A DNA stretch of 64,000 nt from Actinomycetota bacterium (GTDB lineage Bacteria; Actinomycetota; Actinomycetes; Streptosporangiales; Streptosporangiaceae), in contig PMSU01000104.1 in assembly GCA_003168255.1 (NCBI GenBank), positions 13,318-77,317 of the forward strand, written 5' to 3'. Below the pieces are notes generated by a model, which worked only from the letters and a program-made list of their open reading frames with translations, ran no database searches and was not told where the DNA came from. Positions within the stretch are counted from its first letter, which is position 1, and each line of letters begins with the position of its first letter. Of the stretch, positions 8,778 through 17,271 are shown one piece after another. A program made the position numbers and the translations under genes.

Positions 8778-9230
8778 ATGAACTTTCTCGGCTTTTTCAC
8801 GCTTTTTATCGTAGGGTTCACCGGTTGCGCGGAATTTGGTTCTTACGCCTTTGTCCATCCTGTTATCCGCCGCCTTCCTGTCGAGCATCACCTCGCCGTG
8901 GAACAGGGCCTCCTGCGTACCTTCGGCCGGGTGATGCCGCTACTCATGACCGGATCCGCGGTACTTGCAATTGCCCATGCCAGTAGTGGCGGAGGTAATG
9001 GCGGGCCAGCCGTCTGGCGGTGGGCAGCGGCGGTATCCCTGATCATTGCGCTGATTTCCACCATCATCGTGAACGTGCCGATCAACCTCTCCACTGGCAA
9101 GATTGATCCGGCAGCGCCGCCAGCCAACTGGCAGTCCACCCGAAACCGGTGGGAGGTATTCCAGGGCGTCCGCTCCTGGCTCTTGGTGATCGGATTCGCA
9201 TTCCTCTGTATCGGGTTCGCCTTCAGGTGA
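8778..9230 (+). CDS. DUF1772-type small membrane protein
   Basis: The product is 150 residues with four hydrophobic segments, near residues 3-25, 48-65, 80-100 and 128-148. It has the DUF1772 pattern with a conserved His/Pro-rich N-terminal loop (SYAFVHPVIRRLP) and an NVPIN motif followed by a W...RxxWE segment (NRWEVFQGVR). Relatives include anthrone oxygenases that act on aromatic polyketides, but many family members have no known role. An AGGA ribosome-binding site precedes the ATG. The gene stands alone, 206 bp after PadR1, and could be part of the same locus. Confidence 0.7.
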   Translation: MNFLGFFTLFIVGFTGCAEFGSYAFVHPVIRRLPVEHHLAVEQGLLRTFGRVMPLLMTGSAVLAIAHASSGGGNGGPAVWRWAAAVSLIIALISTIIVNVPINLSTGKIDPAAPPANWQSTRNRWEVFQGVRSWLLVIGFAFLCIGFAFR

Positions 9231-9238
9231 TTGCTGTC

Positions 9239-9751
9239 TCAGCTCGCCTTTGCGCTCCGCCTTCGTGACCAGCGGTCACGCAGGCGGATCCCGGAGACTA
9301 TCGCCTTCGCCATCGGGCGTGGCATACCGCCTGTCGGCATCATGCCCAGCTGCTGAGCCATGCCGAGCCGGTCCGTCTCCTGCCAGCCCTCGATGATGCG
9401 TCCGTCCTTCATGCGGACCATGCTGATCGCATAGAGCGTTGCCACGCGACCCGTCGCCGGGAATCCGTTGAAGTCTCCCGCATGAGTGCCGACTGCACTC
9501 CATCTGATGACCACAATATCGTCTTCGGCAACAATCTCGTGAATATCCATGACGAAGTCCGGCATGCCGGTGTTGATGCGCTCCATCGCCACCCGCAGGC
9601 CTTCGCGGCCAGCCGGCAGATCACCTTCCCGCACCTGGTCGTGGAAGATGACGTTCTCGTCCACTATCTCCTCGGCGATCTTCCAGTCTCCGTTACCCCA
9701 CGCTTCCTTAACGTAGCGCTCGACGATCGCCTTGTTCTCCATTGTGGACAT
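9239..9751 (-). CDS. SnoaL-like ester cyclase/NTF2-fold protein
   Basis: The product is 170 residues. The N-terminus NKAIVERYVKEAWGNGDW, the centre FHDQ, and FNGFPATGRVATLYAISMVRMKDGRIIEGWQETD follow the SnoaL-like polyketide cyclase pattern (cone-shaped NTF2 fold). The GGGAGACGAGA ribosome-binding site supports the ATG at 9751. Characterised SnoaL proteins close polyketide rings by aldol chemistry; most genome copies are uncharacterised. It lies just downstream of, and on the same strand as, the FAD monooxygenase with 69 bp between them, so the two may be an operon that modifies one product. Confidence 0.8.
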   Translation of the reverse strand: MSTMENKAIVERYVKEAWGNGDWKIAEEIVDENVIFHDQVREGDLPAGREGLRVAMERINTGMPDFVMDIHEIVAEDDIVVIRWSAVGTHAGDFNGFPATGRVATLYAISMVRMKDGRIIEGWQETDRLGMAQQLGMMPTGGMPRPMAKAIVSGIRLRDRWSRRRSAKAS

Positions 9752-9820
9752 TCTCGTCTCCCATTTGAAGCTAGCGGTTGTTTGGTGCCGACCGGCGCTG
9801 CGGCAGGTGCGGCGCTCGGC

Positions 9821-10996
9821 TCATTGCATGACGGACAGGGACGCGTGGCTGCGCGCGTCGCGTTCCAGCAGTTGCGGGGTTATCTTCGCCCCTATGGAGC
9901 GCAGTACGGCCGCATTTGCCTTAGGACCGAGCGGCCCGCTCCAGGCGGCGGCCGCTCCCACCTGCCGGGACGCCACCACCAACGGCAGAGTGACCGACCG
10001 GCGGGCACGCTCGTATGCACGCAACGCACTAATGGCGCCGCTGCCCTCAGCCAAGTGATCAGCCAGCGTGACGGCGTCGGTCAGGGATGTCCCTGCCCCC
10101 TGACCGAGATCGAACGTCATGGCATGCGCCGCGTCGCCGAGCAGCGTGACCCGGCCCTGGCCCCACTGCCGCAGCGGTGGCCGGTCGAAAGTGTCCCGGC
10201 GGAAGATCGCTGTCGGCGGGGTTGCCGCCAGCAGCGCGCGAGCCGTGGGTTCCCAGTCATGAAGGAACATCGTCAGAGCCTGGTACCCGCCAAGATTGTC
10301 GCCATCGCTCCCTTCGGAAGCGTTGCGCACGCACCACCAGCACACGCGGCCATCGCCTAGGTGAAAGAAGGCGAAGCGCGCACCCTTTCCGTGCAAAATG
10401 CGGAACACGCCAGCGGGTGCGCCAGCGTCGGTCTCCGCGATGCCCGACCAATGGGCGTAGCCGGGATACCTTGCGGGCTTAAGACCGTGCAGATGGGATC
10501 GGACCCGCGACTGAAGCCCGTCGGCGCCGACGAGGACGGCGGCGCGTTCCTCCCGGCCATCGGTGAACGTCGCGGTCACTCCCCGGCTGTCCTGCGACAT
10601 CCCCCGGAAGGTCGATTTCAAATGAAAGTCATCCTCGCCGAGTTCTTCATAGAGGATGTTGAGCAGGTCTGCGCGCCGGATCGCGACCGGCGTCGCGCCT
10701 AGCATCCGTCCGCGTTTTCCCATCTCGACGTGGTTGAGTACGCGGCCATGCGCATCGCACATCTCGAGCCGCTCAAGCTTGTGTCCGCGGGCGTACGCTT
10801 TTTCGGCCACTCCCAGCCGGCCCAGCGACAACACCCCTGCGTACCACAGGACATAGCAGCCCCCGTACTGGGTGCCCCGTCGCGTGCGGGCCTCGTAGAC
10901 GGCCGATTCAAGGCCAGCTTTTCGCAGTGCGATTGCAGCGGCCGTACCGCCGATCCCGCCGCCAACGATGAGTATGCGCTGGTTACCTACGCGCAT
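9821..10996 (-). CDS. FAD-dependent aromatic-ring-hydroxylase-type monooxygenase 1
   Basis: The product is 391 residues. It has the FAD motif GGGIGG (residues about 12-17), an internal DG segment (LVGADGLQSRVRSHL) and the second FAD motif GDAAHAMTFDLGQGAG, all of the class A flavoprotein monooxygenase (PHBH) family. The length is typical of single-domain members. A GGGGAGATGTC ribosome-binding site precedes the ATG. Reaction by family: NAD(P)H- and O2-dependent hydroxylation or epoxidation of an unknown substrate. It is a relative of the second monooxygenase at 48260-49420. The orphan two-box element at 11292 lies 296 bp upstream but appears to point the other way. Confidence 0.88.
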   Translation of the reverse strand: MRVGNQRILIVGGGIGGTAAAIALRKAGLESAVYEARTRRGTQYGGCYVLWYAGVLSLGRLGVAEKAYARGHKLERLEMCDAHGRVLNHVEMGKRGRMLGATPVAIRRADLLNILYEELGEDDFHLKSTFRGMSQDSRGVTATFTDGREERAAVLVGADGLQSRVRSHLHGLKPARYPGYAHWSGIAETDAGAPAGVFRILHGKGARFAFFHLGDGRVCWWCVRNASEGSDGDNLGGYQALTMFLHDWEPTARALLAATPPTAIFRRDTFDRPPLRQWGQGRVTLLGDAAHAMTFDLGQGAGTSLTDAVTLADHLAEGSGAISALRAYERARRSVTLPLVVASRQVGAAAAWSGPLGPKANAAVLRSIGAKITPQLLERDARSHASLSVMQ

Positions 10997-11355
10997 GACA
11001 TCTCCCCGGAGAAGTCATGGCACGTTCCGTCGCCGGACGTCGCAGCCAGAGACCTAGCCTCGAGAATGGATCCCGAATGAAATTGAACAGCTGGGCGCAA
11101 ATAAACCATGCGCACTCCTCTTGAGGCTAGTGGCGGGTTAGACGTTGCTTGACTCCTGGCTCGGCGTCGTTACGGGTCTGCCGCCCTGGACGCCACGAGT
11201 GCCTCGCCAGGACCGGCCGGGCGGTCTCCAGAGCGCGTCAACGCCGCCGAGGCCCGCCTCGAGAAATCCGTCCGGTTCTACGATACTGACAGAACCATTC
11301 TATATGAATGATTCTAAAAGTACCGTAGGAGGGCTGGCCGTGTCAATGGCCGGCC
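10997..11355. other. Intergenic region with an orphan promoter/operator
   Basis: No gene of normal size is supported in this 359-bp stretch. It holds the upstream side of the monooxygenase gene and, near its right end, the plus-strand signals described for 11284-11348. Confidence 0.4.
11284..11348 (+). promoter_or_regulatory. Orphan copy 2 of the two-box element with RBS and start codon
   Basis: Boxes GAACCATTC (11292-11300) and GAATGATTC (11306-11314) match the shared element very well. A -10-like TACTGA (11284-11289) sits two bases before the first box, as in the fabG and phosphoketolase promoters. A strong AGGAGGG (11327-11333) is followed six bases later by GTG (11340) and a nearby ATG (11346). 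The resulting frame stops at 11420, inside the 3' end of the opposing GH15 gene. It looks like the surviving front end of a lost gene. Confidence 0.5.
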
Positions 11356-13272
11356 TTACGGCTGAGCGGCGGGAGGTAAGACGTCGAGCAGGTTGGGCGG
11401 AAGGCCGTGGTCGACCCTGATGACCTGCATGACGGCGGCAACGAGGGCCAGGTGCGTGAACGCCTGCGGGAAGTTGCCCAGATGGCGTCCGGTGTGATGG
11501 TCGATCTGCTCGCCGTAGAGCTGTAGCGGGCTCGCGAAGGACAGGAGCTTCTCGCACAGCCTGCGCCCCCTGTCCACCTCACCGATCGCGATCAGGGCGG
11601 AGACCAGCCAGAACGAGCAGATCGTGAAGGTGCCCTCTTCACCTTCCAGTGCATCGTCCGTCTCGTGCGTGCGATACCGCAGCACAAGATCGTCTTCAGT
11701 CAGCTCATCGGCGATGGCTAGTACCGTGCTCCGGGTCCTCGGGTCATCGAAGGGCAGGAACCCCAGGATCGGGACGAGCAACGCGGACGCGTCGAGTGCC
11801 TTCGTGCCGTAGTGCTGAACGAAGACACCGCGCTCGTCCGTGCCGTTCGCGAGAATGTCCGCGCGGATCTTTTCGGCCTCCTCGGCCCAGGCGGTTGACC
11901 GGCTCTCGTCGCCCCGGAGCGCGGCGAGCTTGGCGCCCCTGTCGGCGGCCAGCCAGCAGTAGATTTTGGAAGAGACGAAGTGCTTCGGTGCTCCCCGGAC
12001 CTCCCATATGCCACAGTCGGGCTCGCGCCAGTGCTCGATGGCCTTCTCTACCTGAGTCACGACAATCCACCACTGCCGTTCGTCCAGCCGGTGACGCAGC
12101 CCGACGTGCAGGTAGACCGAGCTGACGACAGCGCCCCACACGTCGTGCTGTGCCTGTCCGTATGCGCCGTTGCCGATCCGGACGGGCCGTGCGCCGTCGT
12201 AGCCGGAGAGATGGTCGAGGGTGGACTCGGACAGGTCGGCACGCCCGTCGATCCCGTACATGATCTGAAGGTCATCGTTACTCGACGTCGGCACGATATC
12301 GGCGATGAAGGAGAGGAACTCCTGGGCCTCCCAGTCGAAGCCGAGCGTGTACATGGCCCATAGCGTCATCGTGGCGTCCCGGATCCACGTATACCTGTAG
12401 TCCCAGTTCCGCTCGCCGTGCGGGGTCTCGGGGAGCGATGTGGTCGGTGCTGCCACGATGGCGCCGGTGGGCGCGTAGGTGAGTCCCTTGAGCGTGAGCG
12501 CACTGCGCTGAAGGAAACTGGACCACGGGTGGTCAGGGAAGCGTCCGCTTTCCATCCAGTGCTGCCAGTGGTGGATGGTCCACAGCATCCGCGCCTGGGC
12601 GTCTTCGAAGGTCTTAGGCGCCAGGTGGCCGCTCCACGACAGCGCGACGAAACGGCCGTCGCCTTCTCTCAGCAGCGTGCGTGCACATGCCGCGTTGCCT
12701 CCCTCGAATCCCAGCAGGAGGTCAGTATCCAATTGCAGTACCAGGTCCGAGCCATGGGCACGGGCCACAGCCTGGTGATAACCGGGTCCGGAAAACTCCC
12801 AGGTTCCAGGCGCTCGGCCGTAGTCGAACATGGGGTTGCAGTCGAGGCGCAGCTGGACCCGCCCGCTCACGCATCGCGCGGTCCGCAGGAAGACGTGCTC
12901 CGCCTCGTCGTCCGTCGGCGCCCTGCTGCGGCCGGGGGACCGTTCGGACTCATGATGCCAGGGGCCGGCAATGAGGGCATCGAGCACGACGAGCCAGCCC
13001 TGTCCCGTCCACCAGCTGGTCTCGAGCACCATGGTTCCCGGAATGTACCGGCGCGCCGCCGGGACCCACGTGTCGGCGGGGCCGAGCCGAAATAGCCCGG
13101 CGTCGCGGTCGATCAGGGCGCCGAAGACGCTCGGCGAATCCATCCGCGGCAGGCACATCCACTCGACCTCACCACCGGGCGCCACCAGAGCGGTTGTCTC
13201 GCAGTCCGAGAGGAACGCGTAGTCGGCGATCGGCGGGAAATGGCCCACACCGAAGGATTCACGGGAATGCAT
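11356..13272 (-). CDS. Glycoside hydrolase family 15 (glucoamylase/trehalase-like)
   Basis: The product is 638 residues. The N-terminal beta-sandwich begins PPIADYAFLSDCETTALVAP with CLPRMDSPSVFG. The C-terminal (alpha/alpha)6 catalytic barrel contains RNWDYRYTWIRDA (from about residue 288) and a GIWEVRG segment (about 421) that carries one of the two catalytic glutamates in this family. There is no signal peptide, so it acts in the cytoplasm. Known actinobacterial relatives release glucose from maltooligosaccharides or split trehalose. It begins 11 bp after the acyl-CoA ligase stop and so is the third gene of the PadR2-ligase-GH15 operon. Sugar release would feed the phosphoketolase branch; that link is inference. 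Confidence 0.9.
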   Translation of the reverse strand: MHSRESFGVGHFPPIADYAFLSDCETTALVAPGGEVEWMCLPRMDSPSVFGALIDRDAGLFRLGPADTWVPAARRYIPGTMVLETSWWTGQGWLVVLDALIAGPWHHESERSPGRSRAPTDDEAEHVFLRTARCVSGRVQLRLDCNPMFDYGRAPGTWEFSGPGYHQAVARAHGSDLVLQLDTDLLLGFEGGNAACARTLLREGDGRFVALSWSGHLAPKTFEDAQARMLWTIHHWQHWMESGRFPDHPWSSFLQRSALTLKGLTYAPTGAIVAAPTTSLPETPHGERNWDYRYTWIRDATMTLWAMYTLGFDWEAQEFLSFIADIVPTSSNDDLQIMYGIDGRADLSESTLDHLSGYDGARPVRIGNGAYGQAQHDVWGAVVSSVYLHVGLRHRLDERQWWIVVTQVEKAIEHWREPDCGIWEVRGAPKHFVSSKIYCWLAADRGAKLAALRGDESRSTAWAEEAEKIRADILANGTDERGVFVQHYGTKALDASALLVPILGFLPFDDPRTRSTVLAIADELTEDDLVLRYRTHETDDALEGEEGTFTICSFWLVSALIAIGEVDRGRRLCEKLLSFASPLQLYGEQIDHHTGRHLGNFPQAFTHLALVAAVMQVIRVDHGLPPNLLDVLPPAAQP

Positions 13273-13283
13273 GTGTCCCCGCC

Positions 13284-14882
13284 TCAGGCTAGTTCGCGCT
13301 TGAGGATCTTGCCGGTAGCCGTCATGGGCAGCCTCTCACGGAACTCGATGATGCGCGGATACCTGCCGCCCGGCCTGGCGTGCGCGCAATATTTCACCAG
13401 ATCTTCGGCGGAGATCGGCGGCCCCGCCGCCAGCACGACGTAGGCCTTGATCTCCTCGCCGTACTGTTCATGCGCTACGCCCACCACGGCGGCGAGGTCT
13501 ACTTGCGGGTGGTTCATGAGAAGCTCTTCGATCTCCCGCGGGTAGATGGTCGCGCCATTGCGGATGATCAGATCCCGGGAGCGGTCGATGATGTAGTAGT
13601 AGCCATCCTCATCACAGCGGCCGATGTCCCCGGTACGAAGCCATCCGTCGCGCATGACCTGTGCGGTCTCCTCGGGCCGGTTGTGGTAACCCTTCATGAC
13701 GTTGTGGCCGTGGATAGCGATCTCACCGGGCCCCTTGCCCTCGATTTCGTTCCAGTTGGGGTCGACGAGTTTCAGCTCCACACCCCAGAGGGGAGTCCCG
13801 ATCGAGCCGGGCTTGATGAGCCGGTCAGATCGGCTGAACACCGCGACCGGGGAGGTCTCTGAGAGGCCGTACCCCTCGAGGATGTCGATGCCGAACCGCT
13901 CGGTGAAACCCTTCCTGACCGCCGCGGGCAGTGCAGCGCCGCCGGCGACTGCGACGTTCAGGTTGGCCGCGATCTTGGGGAGGTCGTAGGACTCCGCGCC
14001 GTCAACGCTGAGCAGGGCCCAGTACATCGTCGGAACTGCCGCAAGGAACGTCACCCTGTGCTGCTCCATCAGCGCCAGCGCCGCCCGCGGTTCGAACCGG
14101 GGAAGTAGCAACAGCGTGGCCCGCCGCAGGAAGCCCATGTTCATGCACACGCTCTGGCCGAAGGAGTGGAACAGGGGCAGAGCCACGAGATAGGTGTCGT
14201 GCGGCGCCCGGGTGAACATGGAATCGGTGCAGATCGCGTTCAGTAGCAGGTTCAGGTGGGTCAGTTCCGCGCCGACGGACGGCCGGCCACTCGTGCCGCT
14301 CCCGTAGAGAATTACTGCGGTATCGGCTGGATCGGTCGCCACCGTGTCGAACGTCGCCGGAAGATCCTTTATCGTCGGCCAGAACTCCTCGACGTTGGCG
14401 ACCGGCGAGCCGGTGGAAGTTGGGTCGGCCGGCAGCAGGATGAAATGCTCGCAGGAGGAGGCCCGCTGGAAACCGGAGAGTCCGCGTTCGCCGACGGGCA
14501 GGTCGGGGCGGCCCTGGAAGCCGGCGAATCCGTCTTCGCTGACGGGCAGGTCACCGCGGCCCTGGAAGCAGAAGAACATCCGCGCGCCGGAGTCGTCGAG
14601 ATGGTAGGCGAACTCCCACGGCTCGAGCAGGTCGTTCAGCGGCACCGCTATCGCGCCCGCCTTGAGGATGCCGAAGTAGACCATCGGGAACCAGGGCAGG
14701 TTTGGGCAGCACAATGCCACCCTGTCACCTCGGCGGATCCCGCGTGACCGCAGCAGGTTCGCGACCTGATTCGCGGTCGCGTTCACTGCGGCATACGACA
14801 GCCGGACGTCGCCGAGGACTAGCGCGTCGCGGTCGGGCACCTCGCGCGCGGAGTCCTCCAGGACTACGGCTAAATTCAACAT
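13284..14882 (-). CDS. Acyl-CoA/acyl-ACP synthetase (AMP-binding family)
   Basis: The product is 532 residues, the normal size for a fatty acyl-CoA ligase. It has the AMP-binding order of motifs: a variant P-loop (YGSGTSGRPSVGA, with no Lys where the usual PKG is), GYGLSETSP, the TGDIG segment with its DRSRDLIIRNG hinge, and the C-terminal lysine in ATGKILKREL. Residues about 106-138 hold a 16-residue tandem duplication (FQGRxDLPV). The enzyme would activate a carboxylic acid to an acyl-AMP and pass it to CoA or an ACP. Its start overlaps the PadR2 stop by seven bases, so it is under the same promoter. A role in loading a starter, or recycling a released acid, fits the locus. Confidence 0.9.
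   Translation of the reverse strand: MLNLAVVLEDSAREVPDRDALVLGDVRLSYAAVNATANQVANLLRSRGIRRGDRVALCCPNLPWFPMVYFGILKAGAIAVPLNDLLEPWEFAYHLDDSGARMFFCFQGRGDLPVSEDGFAGFQGRPDLPVGERGLSGFQRASSCEHFILLPADPTSTGSPVANVEEFWPTIKDLPATFDTVATDPADTAVILYGSGTSGRPSVGAELTHLNLLLNAICTDSMFTRAPHDTYLVALPLFHSFGQSVCMNMGFLRRATLLLLPRFEPRAALALMEQHRVTFLAAVPTMYWALLSVDGAESYDLPKIAANLNVAVAGGAALPAAVRKGFTERFGIDILEGYGLSETSPVAVFSRSDRLIKPGSIGTPLWGVELKLVDPNWNEIEGKGPGEIAIHGHNVMKGYHNRPEETAQVMRDGWLRTGDIGRCDEDGYYYIIDRSRDLIIRNGATIYPREIEELLMNHPQVDLAAVVGVAHEQYGEEIKAYVVLAAGPPISAEDLVKYCAHARPGGRYPRIIEFRERLPMTATGKILKRELA
14466..14567 (-). repeat. 48-bp tandem duplication inside the ligase gene
   Basis: CTGGAA recurs at 14466, 14514 and 14562, exactly 48 bp apart, and the sequence between is largely repeated. 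In the protein this doubles a 16-residue Gly/Asp/Arg-rich segment. Length is a multiple of three, so the frame is kept. Confidence 0.75.
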
Positions 14883-15571
14883 GCTCGACTATAACCCTGA
14901 ACAAATAGGCCGCGATACCGGACTTTTCTTGACAGACGGGTCCACGCCGAGGTCGTCAAGTTCATCAACATGTTTGAATCTTCGGCGTCGCGACGGGGCT
15001 TGCTTCCCTTGCCGTCCTGTAGGTTGTCGGCCTCGTGGGCGAGCTTGCCCCAGAACTCCAGGGCCGCTTCCGCCCATTTGATTCCAAATCGCAATGCGGC
15101 CAGCCTCGTCGGGTGGTCGGGCTCGGGATCGTAGGACGCCGCCAGCTCCTTGAACTCCTCTAGCCGATGGGCGTGGTAGTCGGCCTGGGCGTTGGCCAGG
15201 GCGAGCGTCCGGCCGGGGCTGGCGTGCGGGCCGAGCAGGATCAGCTTCAGCAGCGCGAGGTCGCGAAGCTCGATCGGATGCGCGGAGGTTTCCTCGAGCC
15301 AGGCCAGCAGCTCCGCCCGGCCATCGGGAGTGAGCCGGTACTGCCGCCGCCGGCGGCCGGTCTCCTCCTGCTCCTCCGCGAGCAGCCCGGCCGCGACCAG
15401 CTGCGGCGGCGCCTGGTACAGGGCCGTGTGGGAGAACGTCCAGAAGTGGCTGACGGTCCGCTCCACTTCCCGCTTCAGGTCATAGGACGTGCACGGCTCC
15501 AGTCGCGCCACCAGGCCCAAGGTCAGGTACTCGACCGTGGTGTAGCCGTTCTGGACGTCCTTCGGTGACAT
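14876..15571 (-). CDS. PadR-family transcriptional regulator 2
   Basis: The product is 231 residues. From GYTTVEYLTLGLVA through ALRFGIKWAEAALEFW (about 165 residues) it differs from PadR1 at only a handful of positions (W/R after LVA, RQ/HR, RYR/SYD). After that the tails differ, and this copy has a longer, unrelated C-terminus ending in Cys. Same winged-helix plus Vir-type dimerisation layout. It is the first gene of an operon with the acyl-CoA ligase (seven-base overlap) and GH15, and is divergent from the megasynthase operon with one two-box element between. The two PadR genes are inverted relative to each other, about 6.5 kb apart. They may form homo- or heterodimers; this is inference. 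Confidence 0.9.
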   Translation of the reverse strand: MSPKDVQNGYTTVEYLTLGLVARLEPCTSYDLKREVERTVSHFWTFSHTALYQAPPQLVAAGLLAEEQEETGRRRRQYRLTPDGRAELLAWLEETSAHPIELRDLALLKLILLGPHASPGRTLALANAQADYHAHRLEEFKELAASYDPEPDHPTRLAALRFGIKWAEAALEFWGKLAHEADNLQDGKGSKPRRDAEDSNMLMNLTTSAWTRLSRKVRYRGLFVQGYSRAC

Positions 15572-15603
15572 GTCCGGAAGTGTACAGGATGATAGTTCAA
15601 TAA

Positions 15604-15626
15604 GAACCGTTTGACTTGAATGGTTT
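15604..15626. promoter_or_regulatory. Two-box operator-like element, copy 3 (PadR2 / megasynthase divergent promoter)
   Basis: Boxes GAACCGTTT (15604-15612) and GAATGGTTT (15618-15626) lie between the divergent PadR2 gene (start 15571) and the SGNH hydrolase gene (start about 15644). One bound site could control both operons. Confidence 0.75.
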
Positions 15627-15643
15627 ACGTTGTACTATGAATT

Positions 15644-16300
15644 GTGAATTATTATGTACGGCCGTCCTCCCAGAGGTCCGCGATCTCGCCGCAGTCTTTC
15701 GTCGCATTGGGCGACAGTCTCACGGCGGGCCAGGGGGATCTTGACGCTCAGGGTCGTCCTGTCGGCTGGGCACGGCGGCTGTGCTCGCTGCTCACGCAGC
15801 GGACTGGCCTGCCGTACTTCTTAACTAACCTGGCCGTGAATCGTGCCACCGTTGCCGAGGTGCTTGCCGACCAGCTACCGGCTCTCAGCGGTGCGCATCC
15901 CGACCTCATCACCTTCTCGACAGGGATCAACGACATCCGCGGCGCGTTCAGGAAAGACGCATTCGCGGCTCAGATCGACCGGGCGTATGCCGGCGCTACC
16001 GCGACGGGCGCCACCGTCGCCACGATGACACTGCCCAACATCGTGGCGATGCTCCCGGTGCCAGCCGAGCTGCTCGATGTCGCGCGCGAGCTCATGGAGC
16101 AGGCCAACGACGCGATCCGGTGTGCCGCGCGAGCTCATGGGGTGCTGTTCGTCGATGCCTGGTACTCCCCCGAGGTCGCCGACCCCGACTTCTGGAGTGA
16201 GGACCGCGTGCATCCGAACGCCCGCGGTCACCAGCTCATCGCGGAAGCCTTCGCCGATCTGCTCTCGGCGAGCATGCTCGCCGGCGCACGGGACACCTGA
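15644..16300 (+). CDS. SGNH/GDSL-family hydrolase
   Basis: The product is about 218 residues. It has the block I motif FVALGDSLTAG with the nucleophilic Ser (about residue 25), the block III GINDIRG, and block V DRVHPNARGH supplying Asp and His. No signal peptide, so it is probably cytoplasmic. Such enzymes act as esterases, thioesterases or acyltransferases on lipids. The start is uncertain: the GTG at 15644 lies 17 bp after the two-box element and has no clear ribosome-binding site; the conserved core begins near residue 19. It is the first gene of the operon that continues with the thioesterase and the PfaA-like gene, so a role in product release or lipid remodelling is likely. Confidence 0.85.
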   Translation: MNYYVRPSSQRSAISPQSFVALGDSLTAGQGDLDAQGRPVGWARRLCSLLTQRTGLPYFLTNLAVNRATVAEVLADQLPALSGAHPDLITFSTGINDIRGAFRKDAFAAQIDRAYAGATATGATVATMTLPNIVAMLPVPAELLDVARELMEQANDAIRCAARAHGVLFVDAWYSPEVADPDFWSEDRVHPNARGHQLIAEAFADLLSASMLAGARDT

Positions 16301-16383
16301 CGCTGCATGGCGTTCCGCGCACTCGCGGATGCCCAGTCATCGGCCACAGCCAGGCCGGCTTCGATCTACCTGCGAGGGCGGCT

Positions 16384-17271
16384 ATGGAACAGCTCACAGT
16401 TTGCGTCGTGCATCCGGGTACCCTTCCGGTCACGGTTTACCGGGCGCTCGCGAGCGCCCTCTCGCCGCGGGTCGGGCTCACCATCCTCGAGATGCGCCTG
16501 CTTCCGGAATACCGGAAGGCGATGACCGGCGAGCGCCATGATGTGACGGTCGACCAGCTGGCGGACAGCCTTGCCGCGCAGCTGCCGCGCCAGGGACGAT
16601 ACGTTCTCGCAGGCTGGTCCTTTGGCGGGCTCGTGGCGCTGGCACTCGCCGACCGGCCGGGCCTGACTGTGCTGCCGGATCAGGTCGTGCTGCTCGACAC
16701 GGTGGCGTCGTGGCGGGATACCGGCCCAGCCGAGCGCGCGGTGCAGCCGCACCAGGTCCTGACCTGGTTCGGCATGCTCTTAGGCGCGCGGGTGGGCAGG
16801 ACTTTCCCCGTCGATCCGGTGCGGCTGAGCGGTGCACTCGATGACGCACTCGGCCACATCCGGGCACTCGGAATCGAGTGGGGCGTGCTGGCGCCCGACA
16901 CGACGGTTCCCTGGCTGCGCGAGCTATTTGCTGGCTTTGCCGACGGGATACGCCGTAACGGGCGCATGGCCGAGGCGTTCCAGCCCCGTCGCCTGCCGTC
17001 GCGGCTCATCCTGGTGAAGCCGGAGGGCAGCCTGTTCCCTGATGACTCGGCTCTCGGCTGGCGGTCACTCGCCGGGCCCGCGCTCCGCGTTATCTCCTGC
17101 CCAGGTGATCATTATTCGCTGCTCACTGATCCTGCGGCGCTGGCACGCCTGGCCACGGTGTTCCGATCCCTGGCCGGTGATCCGGGACACGCGGCGTTCG
17201 GCGCCGTCGAGCCACGACGGCCGCAGGCGAGGGCTTTCTCATTGCCGGATAGGGAAGGAAGATTCTCTTGA
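16384..17271 (+). CDS. Thioesterase (NRPS/PKS type, alpha/beta hydrolase)
   Basis: The product is 295 residues. It contains GWSFGG with the nucleophile Ser79, a lid region, and a C-terminal SCPGDHYSLL with His243, the usual pattern of thioesterase domains from polyketide and peptide synthetases. As a stand-alone protein it could release the finished acyl chain or clear stalled units from the ACPs. Its TGA overlaps the TTG start of the PfaA-like gene (TTGA), so the two are translationally coupled. The gene follows the SGNH hydrolase after 83 bp. Confidence 0.87.
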   Translation: MEQLTVCVVHPGTLPVTVYRALASALSPRVGLTILEMRLLPEYRKAMTGERHDVTVDQLADSLAAQLPRQGRYVLAGWSFGGLVALALADRPGLTVLPDQVVLLDTVASWRDTGPAERAVQPHQVLTWFGMLLGARVGRTFPVDPVRLSGALDDALGHIRALGIEWGVLAPDTTVPWLRELFAGFADGIRRNGRMAEAFQPRRLPSRLILVKPEGSLFPDDSALGWRSLAGPALRVISCPGDHYSLLTDPAALARLATVFRSLAGDPGHAAFGAVEPRRPQARAFSLPDREGRFS

